From NCBI GenBank assembly GCA_020846875.1, contig JADLDB010000083.1, positions 1 through 54,610 on the forward strand: a stretch of DNA of 54,610 nucleotides, in the 5' to 3' direction. Below the pieces are notes generated by a model that worked only from the letters and a program-made list of their open reading frames with translations, was not told where the DNA came from and did not search any database. Position numbers and translations under genes: made by a program. This document shows positions 8,605 through 16,614 of this stretch, one piece after another. Numbering within the stretch: position 1 is the first letter of the stretch; the number at the start of each line of letters is the position of its first letter. This stretch comes from Myxococcales bacterium (GTDB lineage: Bacteria > Myxococcota > Myxococcia > Myxococcales > Myxococcaceae).

Positions 8605-9534
8605 TCAGGGCGCGGGCGGCTCGGGGGGCTTCGTCTCGGAGAAGGACGGCGCCCAGGAGAAGCCCAGCAGCGCGCGGAAGGCGGGCGTCCCGGGGGAGCG
8701 CCCGAAGCCGGGCCCGGCGATGGCCGACACCTCGAAGGCGCCCAGGAAGGTGTAGCGGACCGCGAAGAGCAGCTCCGCGGACGCCGACGAGGAGGCGAAG
8801 GGCACCTGGCCGCGGAAGGACACCTCGCCCCTCAGGGCGTGGCCGGCGCTGGAGACGGCGAGGCCACCGAGGAAGCCGCTGCCCACCTCGTCGCCCAGCG
8901 CCGCGCTCTGGGGGGTGAGGTCCTGGAGCCCGCGCAACAGGACGCCCGCCTCCACGCCCACCCGCACCACGCCGGCGAAGCTGCGCCCCGCGCCGAGGAG
9001 GACGCGGCCGGCCAGCCCTGGCCCCGGGTCCTTGGTCAGGCCGTCCGAGGAGCCGAGGGGAAGGCCCAGCGCCGCCAGCACGGCGAGGTCGAGGGGCCTG
9101 TCTTCGTCCTCCCGCAGGAAGGTGAAGCGCCCGGACAGCCAGGGCGCGCCCATCGCCGCCGCCGGCACTGCGCTGTAGCCCCAGGCCGAGAGGTCATCGC
9201 CGCCCTGGGCCAGCACCACGGGCAGCGACAGGCCGACCTCCGCCCACGAGGTGAAGGCGTAGGCCGCGAGGAGGTGCGCCGTCACCCGGTAGCCGACGGC
9301 CGCGCCCACGGCCTGAGCGTCGACGGTGTAGCGCAGCGGCGAGGCCTCGTAGTGGCCCAGCAGGGAGACGCGCAGGGTGCGGGCCGGCAGCGCGTCGCCG
9401 GTGGACAGGGTGAGCGTCTCGCGGGCGCCGGGGTTGGGGGTGAAGCGCTCGAGCTCGAAGCCGGGGATGGGCTGCGGCTGCGCCAGCGCGGAGGTGGAGA
9501 GGAGGAGCGCTGCGGTGAGGAGGCGGCTCGGCAT
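8605..9534 (-). CDS. Outer-membrane beta-barrel protein (OmpA N-terminal-like)
   Basis: A 309-aa protein with a cleavable signal (MPSRLLTAALLLSTSALAQ) and an all-beta body of alternating hydrophobic strands (LRVSLLGHYEASPLRYT; GRVLLGAGRSFAGVVRVGVE). The opening PGFELERFTPNPG is typical of myxobacterial OmpA-like precursors, but there is no C-terminal peptidoglycan-binding OmpA domain; the protein ends with a Pro-rich tail (TKPPEPPAP). The start was chosen at MPSRLL because the upstream 26 residues lack signal character. It is the first gene of a three-gene operon with a lipoprotein and a small peptide. Confidence 0.85.
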   Translation of the reverse strand: MPSRLLTAALLLSTSALAQPQPIPGFELERFTPNPGARETLTLSTGDALPARTLRVSLLGHYEASPLRYTVDAQAVGAAVGYRVTAHLLAAYAFTSWAEVGLSLPVVLAQGGDDLSAWGYSAVPAAAMGAPWLSGRFTFLREDEDRPLDLAVLAALGLPLGSSDGLTKDPGPGLAGRVLLGAGRSFAGVVRVGVEAGVLLRGLQDLTPQSAALGDEVGSGFLGGLAVSSAGHALRGEVSFRGQVPFASSSASAELLFAVRYTFLGAFEVSAIAGPGFGRSPGTPAFRALLGFSWAPSFSETKPPEPPAP

Positions 9535-9625
9535 CGGCGCGGCACCGTAGTGCTTCGGCCGGCGGGCGTCTCGGGGCAAGGCAGGCAGGGGGACCGGGGT
9601 TCTCCAGTGCACGTCCTCAACGAAG

Positions 9626-9652
9626 AAGCCCCGGGCACCAGGCCCGGGGCTT
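9626..9652 (-). terminator. Rho-independent-type terminator
   Basis: A perfect 11-bp GC-rich stem (AAGCCCCGGGC / GCCCGGGGCTT) with a 5-nt loop lies 24 bp past the stop of the first TSP3 gene. On the minus strand it is followed by CTTCTTCGTT, a weak T tract. It separates the TSP3 gene from the barrel operon downstream on the same strand. Confidence 0.75.
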
Positions 9653-9676
9653 CCCTTCAGCTGCGCCGTCTGTCCG

Positions 9677-10996
9677 TCACTTCCCGCCGCGGCGGCGGAG
9701 CAGCGCCAGCAGGGCGAGCGAGAGGACCGAGAAGGTGGCGTTGAGCGGCACCGCGCTGCAGCTCATGCCGCCCTTCGTGTCCGGGGTGGCGGTCATCTTG
9801 AGCTCCGACACCGAGTCGCGCTGCTCCGGGTACTGGCGGTCTTCGAAGACGAGGTGCGCCTGCAGTTGGATGGAGTACTCCCCGTCGACGTCGGCGGTGA
9901 AGGTGGGCACGTTGCCGTCCTGGTACGCGTAGGACCAGCGGCGGGACTGGGTCACCACGCCCTTCGGGTCCTTCACCGCGGCGGTGCTGCCGGCCGGGCG
10001 CTGCGTCACCGTCCACACGTACTCCATGGCGGCGCCGTTCCGGTTGGCGAACAGCGGGAGGCGGAACTTCTCACCCGCCGCCAGCACCACGCTGCCGCCG
10101 CCGTGCACGCGGAAGGGGCCGTGCGGGTCCAGGCAGTCCTCCTTGTGCGAGGGGTCGATGACCACGCAGTAGCGCGCGTCGCACCCGTCGCCCAGGCCGT
10201 CGGCGTCCTCGTCCCACTGGCCGCGGTTGCGCGCGCCGGGGCAGTTGTCCGCGTCGTTCAGAATGCCGTCGTCGTCCAGGTCGAGGTCGCACGCGTCGCC
10301 GCGGCCGTCGAGGTCCGTGTCCAGTTGGCTGGAGTTCAAGCTGGTGAGGCAGTTGTCGCGCGCGTCGTTGATGCCGTCGCCGTCCGCGTCGGCGTTGCAG
10401 CGTGGATCGGTGAGGAGGTTCTGCGACGGGTTGGCGATGGCCGGGCAGTTGTCGGAGACGTCCAGCACGCCGTCGCCGTCGTCGTCGTCGTCGCACAGGT
10501 CGCCCACGCCGTCGGCGTTGACGTCACCCTGGTCGACGTTGGGGATGAACTGGCAGTTGTCCAGCGCGTTGGCCAGGCTGTCGCCGTCGATGTCCGCGTC
10601 GCAGGAGTCGCCTTCGCCGTCGCCGTTGACGTCAAGCTGGGAGAAGTTCGAGGTGCTGGCGCAGTTGTCACAGGTGTTGCCCACGCCGTCGCCGTCCGAG
10701 TCCAGTTGATCGCGGTTCGACGAGAAGGGGCAGTTGTCATAGCCGTCGGCCTTGCCGTCGCCGTCGGCGTCGTCGGTGTACGCCAGCGTCTTGCCGTCGT
10801 CGGTGTACGCCACCCAGACGCTGCACCCGCCGCCCACGCACACGCCGGCCACACACGCGCCGCCGCCGCCGCCGCCCTCCTCCCTGGGCTTGCCGCACTG
10901 GCTGCCCAGGCACTCCGGGTTGTCCTGCGCCAGCGCAGGGAAGGCCGACAGCGTCACCAACAGACTGACCAGGGACCAGAGCGTGCGTGCGTGCAT
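9677..10996 (-). CDS. Thrombospondin type 3 repeat surface protein, copy 1
   Basis: A 439-aa exported protein. The signal peptide ends at LSAFPALAQ, followed by a Cys/Gly-rich segment (CLGSQCGKPREEGGGGGGAC) and about eight calcium-binding TSP3 repeats (DxDGDGxxDxxDNC) over residues about 75-285. A beta-sandwich PKD/Ig-like domain covers about 300-410. The tail is a Cys-Ser, a hydrophobic helix and RRRGGK, resembling the MYXO-CTERM anchor. An excellent ribosome site (GGAGGA, 5 nt spacing) selects the ATG giving MHARTLW. A second copy lies at 12413-13702. It is probably a calcium-stabilised, surface-anchored protein; the ligand is unknown. Confidence 0.88.
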   Translation of the reverse strand: MHARTLWSLVSLLVTLSAFPALAQDNPECLGSQCGKPREEGGGGGGACVAGVCVGGGCSVWVAYTDDGKTLAYTDDADGDGKADGYDNCPFSSNRDQLDSDGDGVGNTCDNCASTSNFSQLDVNGDGEGDSCDADIDGDSLANALDNCQFIPNVDQGDVNADGVGDLCDDDDDGDGVLDVSDNCPAIANPSQNLLTDPRCNADADGDGINDARDNCLTSLNSSQLDTDLDGRGDACDLDLDDDGILNDADNCPGARNRGQWDEDADGLGDGCDARYCVVIDPSHKEDCLDPHGPFRVHGGGSVVLAAGEKFRLPLFANRNGAAMEYVWTVTQRPAGSTAAVKDPKGVVTQSRRWSYAYQDGNVPTFTADVDGEYSIQLQAHLVFEDRQYPEQRDSVSELKMTATPDTKGGMSCSAVPLNATFSVLSLALLALLRRRGGK

Positions 10997-11030
10997 GACT
11001 TCCTCCGTGATGTGCGCCATGTGTCGGCAG

Positions 11031-11048
11031 GCGCCCGTCACGGTTCAC
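11031..11048 (-). promoter_or_regulatory. Shared upstream motif of the TSP3 paralogues (copy 1)
   Basis: On the minus strand this reads GTGAACCGTGACGGGCGC, 34 nt upstream of the first TSP3 start codon. The second TSP3 gene has TTGAACCGTGAAGGGAGC at an equivalent place, and both are preceded by TCGCTnAA 10-15 nt earlier. The intergenic sequences are otherwise diverged, so the block may be a promoter or operator kept by selection. The GAACC core resembles an ECF-type -35, but no convincing -10 was seen. Confidence 0.45.
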
Positions 11049-11074
11049 GCCTTGGAATTCAGCGACTTTTTGCG

Positions 11075-12307
11075 TCAGGCGAGGCGGGGAAACACCTCGG
11101 GGCGCACCATGAAGACGGAGTCGGCGAGGCGGCGGCCGCCCTTCTTCAAGGTGCGCTTCAGCGCGAAGTCGAACAGCAGCGGGTCGTGCCGGTCGATTTC
11201 ATTCAAGGCCGCGCGCTCGTCCTCGGTGAGGTAGCCCGCCTCCACCACCGCCCGCGTCTGCATCAGTGCGTTGATGGCGGGCAGCGGGTAGTCGCTGCCG
11301 TTGACGCAGCGGGCCTGCAGCTTCTCGTCGGCCAGCACGGTGTCCAGGGGCGTGCCCAGGCGGTTGACCTGCGGCAGCGCGGACACCTCGCCGAACAGCT
11401 TCCCGTCCCACTGCGGCTCCTCCATCAGCCGGCGGAAGAGCTGGAAGTTGTCCACCCAGGGCCGGGGCTCCTTCGCGTCCAGGTCGGGGTTCGACCCCAG
11501 CGAGGCGCAGTGGGCCACCACCACCGTGACGCCTCTGCCCAGCGGGCGGCGCAGGTGCAGCGGGTTGCCCAGGCGCTGCGCCTCCTCCGCGTGCACGGCC
11601 TTCTCTTCGCCGGCGTGGGTGATGAGCGGCACCTGGAGGCGCACCAGCGCGTCGTAGAAGGCGTCGCAGCGGGGGCTGGACGGGTCGATGTTCATCGCGT
11701 TGGGCAGCCACTTCACCGCCACCGCGCCGGCCTCCACCGCCTTCTCCAGGGCCTCCACCGCGTCGGCCCGGTACGGGTGCACCGAGGCGCAGGCCACGAA
11801 GCAGTCCGGGGCCTTCTTCGCCAGCGCGGCGACGTAGTCGTTGGGGGTGAAGAACTCGGTGGCCTCGTCCAGCGGCCGGCCGGCTTCGTCGTAGGGCCTG
11901 TCGAAGGGGAAGAGGAGGAGCCGCCCGTGCGGCGTCTGGGCGCGCACCAGCGCCTCCAGCCGCTCCACGTACTGCGCGTCGGCGCGGGAGGTGTCGGTGA
12001 TGCCGGCGGCCTCCAGGTAGATGGTGAACTTGAAGTAGTCCGACGGGCTGAGCGGGGACTGCATGCGCTCGCCCACCGTGCAGCCGGTGCCGCCCGCCCC
12101 CAGCCCCACCACGTGCACGTGGGTGTCCAGCACGCGCGAGGCGTCGAGCCCCTGCCAGGCCTTCCGGAGGAGCTCCTTCGCCGCGGCGGACAGGGGCCCG
12201 TCGGGCTTCGGGGGGCGGGCCAGGCGCGCGTGGCCGTAGCGCAAGCCTGAGAAGAGGGCCGCGCCACCAGCGAGGAGGATGAGGTGCCGTCGAGTGACGA
12301 GCGCCAT
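11075..12307 (-). CDS. Exported amidohydrolase-family protein
   Basis: A 410-aa metal-dependent hydrolase-like protein of the amidohydrolase 2 family (TIM barrel). The N-terminus ALVTRRHLILLAGGAALFSG has the twin-Arg plus hydrophobic look of a Tat or membrane-anchor signal. The metal-site motif DTHVHV is at about residue 60; later candidate ligands are ITHAGEE, VVVAHCAS and NGSDYPLP, the last being the usual C-terminal Asp region. The start is the ATG giving MALVTRRH. It lies between two TSP3-repeat paralogues on the same strand, 78 and 105 bp away. The substrate is unknown; related enzymes decarboxylate or hydrolyse small carboxylates. Confidence 0.85.
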   Translation of the reverse strand: MALVTRRHLILLAGGAALFSGLRYGHARLARPPKPDGPLSAAAKELLRKAWQGLDASRVLDTHVHVVGLGAGGTGCTVGERMQSPLSPSDYFKFTIYLEAAGITDTSRADAQYVERLEALVRAQTPHGRLLLFPFDRPYDEAGRPLDEATEFFTPNDYVAALAKKAPDCFVACASVHPYRADAVEALEKAVEAGAVAVKWLPNAMNIDPSSPRCDAFYDALVRLQVPLITHAGEEKAVHAEEAQRLGNPLHLRRPLGRGVTVVVAHCASLGSNPDLDAKEPRPWVDNFQLFRRLMEEPQWDGKLFGEVSALPQVNRLGTPLDTVLADEKLQARCVNGSDYPLPAINALMQTRAVVEAGYLTEDERAALNEIDRHDPLLFDFALKRTLKKGGRRLADSVFMVRPEVFPRLA

Positions 12308-12412
12308 GGAGCTGGAAGCCACTCTACACGGCGGTGGAGCGCAGCCAACGCCCTTGGCGGCCAGGGAAGCAGCGAAGGGCCCGCGCCAGCGGCGCGACGG
12401 GGGCAGGCTTCT

Positions 12413-13702
12413 TCAGCGCCGGCGGCGCAGGAGCGCCAAGAGGGCCAGGCCGGCCACCGAGGTGTCCAGCGGCGCCGCGCTGCAGCTCTGAGCGCCGCCC
12501 GCGTCGGGGGTGGCGGTCATCTTCAGGTCGGACACCGAGTCGCGCTGCTCCGGGTAGGCGCGGTCGGCGAAGGCCAGGTGCCCCTGGAGCTGGACGGTGT
12601 ACTCGCCGTCGACGTCCGCGGTGAAGGTGGGCACGCTGCCGTCCTGGTACGCGTACTGCCAGTGGCGGGACATGGTGACGACGCCCTGCGGGTTCTCCAC
12701 CGACGCCTTCGAGCCCGCGGGCCGCTTCGAGACGGTCCACGCGTACTCGATGGCCGCGCCGTTGCGGTTGGCGAACAGGGGCAGGCGGAACTTCTCACCG
12801 GCCTCGAGCATGACGCTGCCGCCGCCGTGCACGCGGAAGGGGCTGTTGGGGTCCAGGCAGTCGGCCGGGTTGGAGCGGTCGATGACGACGCAGTAGCGCG
12901 CGTCGCACAGGTCGCCCAGCCCGTCGCCGTCGTCGTCCCACTGGGTGCGGTTGCCCACGGCGGCGCAGTTGTCGGCGGTGTTGAGAATGCCGTCGGCGTC
13001 GAGGTCCAGGTCGCAGACGTCGCCCAGCCCGTCGAGGTCCGTGTCGAGCTGGCCGGAGTTGATGGCCGACAGGCAGTTGTCCCGCGCGTCGTTGATGCCG
13101 TCGCCGTCCGCGTCCGCGTTGCACAGCGGATCGGTGAGCGGCTCTTGCGCCGGGTTGGCGATGGCCGGGCAGTTGTCGGCCACGTCCAGCACGCCGTCGC
13201 CGTCGTCGTCGTCGTCGCACAGGTTGCCCACGCCGTCGGTGTTGACGTCGCCCTGGTCGACGTTGGGAATCGTCTGGCAGTTGTCCTGGGCGTTGAGCAG
13301 CCCGTCGCCGTCGATGTCGCCGTCGCAGGCGTCGCCTTCGCCGTCGCCGTTGACGTCGAGCTGCGAGAAGTTGGAGGTGGCCGCGCAGTTGTCGCAGAGG
13401 TTGCCCACGCCGTCGCCGTCCGAGTCCAGTTGGTCGCGGTTGGAGACGAAGGCGCAGTTGTCGGAACCGTCGGCCTTGCCGTCGCCGTCCGCGTCGTCGG
13501 TGTACGCCAGCGTCTTGCCGTCGTCGGTGTACGCCACCCACACGCTGCACCCGCAGCCGCACCCGCACCCGCACCCGCCGCCCTCCTCCTTGGGCTTGCC
13601 GCACTGGCTGCCGAGGCACTCGGGGTTGTCTTGGCTCTGGGCCAGCGCCGGCACACTGGCCAGACAGCCGAGGGCAAGACACAGCGCGGTGGTTGCTTTC
13701 AT
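12413..13702 (-). CDS. Thrombospondin type 3 repeat surface protein, copy 2
   Basis: A 429-aa paralogue of the protein at 9677-10996 with the same order of parts: signal peptide (cleavage near VPALAQ), Cys/Gly segment (here CGCGCGCGC), eight TSP3 repeats, beta-sandwich domain, then a Cys-Ser, hydrophobic helix and RRRR. The two are highly similar throughout, differing mainly in the Cys/Gly segment and the start of the tail. The start is the ATG giving MKATTALC, preceded by GCAGGAGG. It is divergent from amtB. It is probably exported, calcium-binding and surface-anchored. Confidence 0.88.
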   Translation of the reverse strand: MKATTALCLALGCLASVPALAQSQDNPECLGSQCGKPKEEGGGCGCGCGCGCSVWVAYTDDGKTLAYTDDADGDGKADGSDNCAFVSNRDQLDSDGDGVGNLCDNCAATSNFSQLDVNGDGEGDACDGDIDGDGLLNAQDNCQTIPNVDQGDVNTDGVGNLCDDDDDGDGVLDVADNCPAIANPAQEPLTDPLCNADADGDGINDARDNCLSAINSGQLDTDLDGLGDVCDLDLDADGILNTADNCAAVGNRTQWDDDGDGLGDLCDARYCVVIDRSNPADCLDPNSPFRVHGGGSVMLEAGEKFRLPLFANRNGAAIEYAWTVSKRPAGSKASVENPQGVVTMSRHWQYAYQDGSVPTFTADVDGEYTVQLQGHLAFADRAYPEQRDSVSDLKMTATPDAGGAQSCSAAPLDTSVAGLALLALLRRRR

Positions 13703-13745
13703 GTTCGAGGCCTCCTGCGGGTTCGAGGTGCCAGAGTCGCCGCAC

Positions 13746-13763
13746 GCTCCCTTCACGGTTCAA
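13746..13763 (-). promoter_or_regulatory. Shared upstream motif of the TSP3 paralogues (copy 2)
   Basis: The minus strand reads TTGAACCGTGAAGGGAGC, 43 nt upstream of the second TSP3 start and matching 15 of 18 bases of the block at 11031-11048. Beside it, towards amtB, is a cluster of short inverted elements (GTGCG at 13777-13781, CGCAC at 13790-13794, GTGCG at 13797-13801) that could be an operator in this divergent region. Confidence 0.45.
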
Positions 13764-13911
13764 CTTGAGCGATTTCGTGCGGTTGAAAACGCACACGTGC
13801 GGACGCGGCCTGACATGTCGGCTCTCTGTGCAAGACTAGAGCTCAAGTTCTTTGAATTATGCTTCTTCTCGTTGACGCAAGCCTTCGCCGTCTGACAAGA
13901 AGGATTGTTGC

Positions 13912-15159
13912 ATGGAAAATAGTGCAATCGACTCGGGCTCGACGGCCTGGATGCTGGCGAGCTCGGCGCTGGTGCTGTTGATGGTGCCGGGGCTGGCGCT
14001 CTTCTACGGCGGGATGGTGCGCCGGAAGAACGTGCTCACCACGATGATGATGAGCTTCGTGGCGATGGCGATCATCGGGGTGCAGTGGGTGGTGTGGGGC
14101 TACGCTCTGGCGTTCGGCACCTCGCGCGGCGGCGTCATCGGGTGGGACTGGGCGCTCTTCGGCCTGTCGGGGGTGGAGCCGACGAAGCTCTACGCGGACA
14201 AGCACATCCCCGAGCTGGTCTTCGTGATGTTCCAGGGGAAGTTCGCGATCATCACCCCGGCGCTCATCTCCGGCGCGGTGGCGGAGCGGATGAGCTTCCG
14301 CGCGTACCTGGCCTTCTGCGTGTTGTGGAGCACCTTCATCTACGCGCCGCTGGCCCACTGGGTGTGGGCGGCCGATGGGTGGCTCTTCAAGCTGGGGGTG
14401 CTGGACTTCGCCGGGGGGACGGTGGTGCACATCTCCGCCGGCGTGTCGGCCCTGGTCCTGGCGTTGATGATGGGCCCCCGGCGCGAGGTGGCGCGCGGCC
14501 AGCCGGTGCTGCCCAACAACCTGGTGCTGACGCTCACCGGGGCGGGGCTGCTGTGGTTCGGCTGGTTCGGCTTCAACGCGGGCAGCGCGGTGGCGGTGGA
14601 ATTCCCCGTGGCGGGCGCGACGGCGGGCCTGGCCTTCACCACCACCCAGGCGGCGGCGGCGGCGGCGGGCCTCACCTGGATGCTGGTGGAGCGCTGGCAC
14701 CACGGGAAGGTGACGTCGCTGGGCCTCGCCTCGGGCATCGTGGCCGGGCTGGTGGCGGTGACGCCGGCGGCGGGGCACGTCCGCCCGTGGGCGGCGCTGG
14801 TGTTGGGCGCGCTGTCGTCGGTGGTCTGCTACTGGGCGGTGCAGCAGAAGACGAAGCTGAAGTACGACGACAGCCTCGACGCCTTCGGGGTGCACGGCGT
14901 GGGCGGCATTCTCGGCGCGCTCCTCACCGGCGTGTTCTGCTTCACCCCCGCGAAGGGCGTCATCTACGGGGAGTTTTCCCAGCTGGGCAAGCAGCTCCTC
15001 GGCGTGGGCGTGGCCATCGTCTTCGCCGGAGGCGGCACCTGGCTCATCGCGCGGGCGCTGAAGGCCGTCGTGGGGCTGCGCACCAGCGAGCAGGAAGAGC
15101 GCGACGGGCTGGACCTGCACGTGCACGGCGAGCGCGGGTACCACTTCGACCAGGCGTGA
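13912..15159 (+). CDS. amtB: Ammonium transporter (Amt family)
   Basis: A 415-aa polytopic protein with about 11 membrane segments. Family hallmarks are the N-terminal ALVLLMVPGLALFYGGMVRRKNV... stretch, FAGGTVVHISAG, GFNAGSA and DAFGVHGVGGILGALLTG; the two pore histidines sit in the VVHISAG and VHGVGG segments. It conducts ammonium/ammonia inward. Many Amt proteins have a signal peptide and a linked glnK; neither is evident here. Upstream sequence AAGAAGGA gives a reasonable ribosome site for the ATG. It is divergent from TSP3 copy 2 across about 210 bp. Confidence 0.95.
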   Translation: MENSAIDSGSTAWMLASSALVLLMVPGLALFYGGMVRRKNVLTTMMMSFVAMAIIGVQWVVWGYALAFGTSRGGVIGWDWALFGLSGVEPTKLYADKHIPELVFVMFQGKFAIITPALISGAVAERMSFRAYLAFCVLWSTFIYAPLAHWVWAADGWLFKLGVLDFAGGTVVHISAGVSALVLALMMGPRREVARGQPVLPNNLVLTLTGAGLLWFGWFGFNAGSAVAVEFPVAGATAGLAFTTTQAAAAAAGLTWMLVERWHHGKVTSLGLASGIVAGLVAVTPAAGHVRPWAALVLGALSSVVCYWAVQQKTKLKYDDSLDAFGVHGVGGILGALLTGVFCFTPAKGVIYGEFSQLGKQLLGVGVAIVFAGGGTWLIARALKAVVGLRTSEQEERDGLDLHVHGERGYHFDQA

Positions 15160-15171
15160 AGCGCGTCCACG

Positions 15172-15399
15172 TCAGAGCGAGTCGCGGCCGCGGCGCAGGC
15201 GCTCCGCCAGCACGAAGCGGCCGTGTTCCTCGTGGAAGTCGGCGAGGACGTCCAGCCAGTCCTCGGGCTCGCGGGCCTGCCGCACCTCGGACCCGAGGCC
15301 CATATGCGCCGCGCGGCGCGCCGCCTTCGACTCGAAGTCGAGGTACTCGCGGGCGCGGTCGAGAAGGCCAAAGCGGTGGCGGCGGAAGGAGCGGGACAT
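15172..15399 (-). CDS. Small hypothetical protein (75 aa)
   Basis: A short, charged, helical protein with no signal or membrane segment: basic N-terminus (SRSFRRHRFGLLDRAREY) then DWLDVLADFHEEHGRFVLAE. Codon use agrees with its neighbours. It lies 65 bp downstream of the DUF695/RraB gene on the same strand and may be co-transcribed. It converges on amtB. No family is recognised. Confidence 0.65.
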   Translation of the reverse strand: MSRSFRRHRFGLLDRAREYLDFESKAARRAAHMGLGSEVRQAREPEDWLDVLADFHEEHGRFVLAERLRRGRDSL

Positions 15400-15463
15400 G
15401 GTGGCCTGCGGCTTGAAGAGGCGAAGCCGGGGACGCGTCCCACGCCGGTGTCTGACCGGGCCT

Positions 15464-16234
15464 TCAGGCCTGGGCGCGCTGCAGCATCGAGCCCCACCCG
15501 TCGTAGTCGCCGTCCAGCGGGGTGATGAGGTCCAGCACCTCGAAGACGAAGCGGTCGGGGTGCCCTTCGTCGCAGCGCTCCACCTTGTGGAACTCGAGGA
15601 ACCAACCGGCGCCGTCCTTCGAGGGAGCGCTGGGCTCGCCCACCCGGAAGCCGGCGGCGCCGAGCTTCTGGGCGGCCTCCAGCGCGCGCTCCTTCGTGGG
15701 GAAGACGGCCCCGTGATCGACGTCGCGCGGGACGTGGAGGAGATCGCCGTTCTCCTCCAGCTGCTGCTGCAGCCGCCGGTTGGCGATGGTCTGCACGGCG
15801 TAGCGGTTGGGGTAGAGCGCGGCGTACTCCGTCCAGTCGGGGTCGTCTTCGTCGAACCACTGCAGGTGGTACGGCGCCGCGCCGCCCATCAGCCGCTCGG
15901 CCTGGGCGCCACAGTCGCGCTGGGCCAGCGGCACGTAGAAGAAGAACTCGGAGTAGCCGTACGCCACCACGCGCGCGGCGAAGAGGGCGTCGCAGGAGTT
16001 GGTCAGCGCGCCGACCAGCTTGTCCTCGAAGGCGAACAGCGCCGGGGCCTCCTCGGGGCTGCGCAGGCCGTCGGCGCGGGGCTGCTGCATCTTCACCCGC
16101 AGCTGCACCCGCACCGGGTGGCTCTTCAAGGGGACGTGGCCCTTGAGGCCGAGGTTCAAGGTGACGAAGGCCCGGCCAGACTCGGCGGCTCCTTCGTAGA
16201 AGTCCCAGTCCTGGGGGAAGTCGGGCACCGGCAT
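15464..16234 (-). CDS. DUF695 / RNase E inhibitor (RraB-like) protein
   Basis: A 256-aa cytoplasmic protein in two parts. Residues about 1-145 resemble DUF695 (ESGRAFVTLNLGLKG; FFFYVPLAQRD; MGGAAPYHLQWFDEDDPDWTEY). Residues about 150-250 match the RraB ribonuclease E inhibitor fold: ENGDLLHVPRDVDHGAVFPT, then AGWFLEFHKVERCDEG. The fusion is known in other bacteria. Inhibition of RNase E is inferred from family only. The start is the ATG giving MPVPDFPQ; a longer MCVGCAT start is possible. Confidence 0.85.
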   Translation of the reverse strand: MPVPDFPQDWDFYEGAAESGRAFVTLNLGLKGHVPLKSHPVRVQLRVKMQQPRADGLRSPEEAPALFAFEDKLVGALTNSCDALFAARVVAYGYSEFFFYVPLAQRDCGAQAERLMGGAAPYHLQWFDEDDPDWTEYAALYPNRYAVQTIANRRLQQQLEENGDLLHVPRDVDHGAVFPTKERALEAAQKLGAAGFRVGEPSAPSKDGAGWFLEFHKVERCDEGHPDRFVFEVLDLITPLDGDYDGWGSMLQRAQA

Positions 16235-16339
16235 GGTGGCGCACCCTACACACAACCCGCTGCCAGGAAGCGGTGGTGCGGTGAGTCGCGCGGCGCCGGA
16301 GCACCAAAGATGACAACTGCCAGGGGGCTGCCCTGGAAC

Positions 16340-16447
16340 GCGTGAGACTGAGATGAGACAGTCGTCTCAGAATCACCCAAAACGCACGCCTGGTTCCGCG
16401 GGGTTGCGCCGCTGAAATGAGACGACAATCTCATCTCAGTCTCACGC
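16340..16447. repeat. 30-bp near-perfect inverted repeat with 48-bp spacer
   Basis: Left arm 16340-16369 begins GCGTGAGACTGAGATGAGAC; right arm 16418-16447 is its reverse complement with two mismatches near the inner end. Each arm contains several TGAGA/TCTCA boxes and can form a smaller hairpin by itself (GAGAC-AGTC-GTCTC in the left arm). The element sits in the roughly 380-bp region between the divergent DUF695/RraB and M23 peptidase genes. Candidates are a mobile MITE or REP-like element, a large operator array or a cruciform. No direct repeat was evident at its ends. Confidence 0.8.
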
Positions 16448-16472
16448 CTTCTGCCCGGCCCCCAGGCCCCTC

Positions 16473-16553
16473 ACCCGCCACCCGCCGGAGCTTCGTCCAT
16501 CGAGCGACGTGACGTGGGGGGTCGAGGAGCTCATCGCGCTCGCCTCGGCCTGA
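16473..16553 (+). pseudogene. Possible gene remnant (C-terminal fragment)
   Basis: A 26-codon stretch reading RHPPELRPSSDVTWGVEELI and ending ALASA-stop has the composition and codon use of a protein C-terminus but no start or upstream coding signal. It begins 26 bp after the large inverted repeat and ends 61 bp before the M23 gene. It may be a decayed remnant of a gene disrupted at this site, or chance. Confidence 0.25.
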
Positions 16554-16614
16554 GCCGACTTCACCCACGCCGTCCTCGAGGCCGCGGAACACCGCGTGCA
16601 CTCACCTCACTCCC

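Noticed and set aside
9854-12250. Long Val/Ala-rich plus-strand frame opposite the first TSP3 gene and amidohydrolase gene
   Set aside because: Antisense shadow of repetitive Asp-rich codons. The minus-strand genes have signal peptides, ribosome sites and conserved repeats.
13760-13911. Possible sigma-54 promoter for amtB
   Set aside because: No TGGCAC-N5-TTGCA match. A TTGACG at 13871 is too close to the start codon to be a convincing -35.
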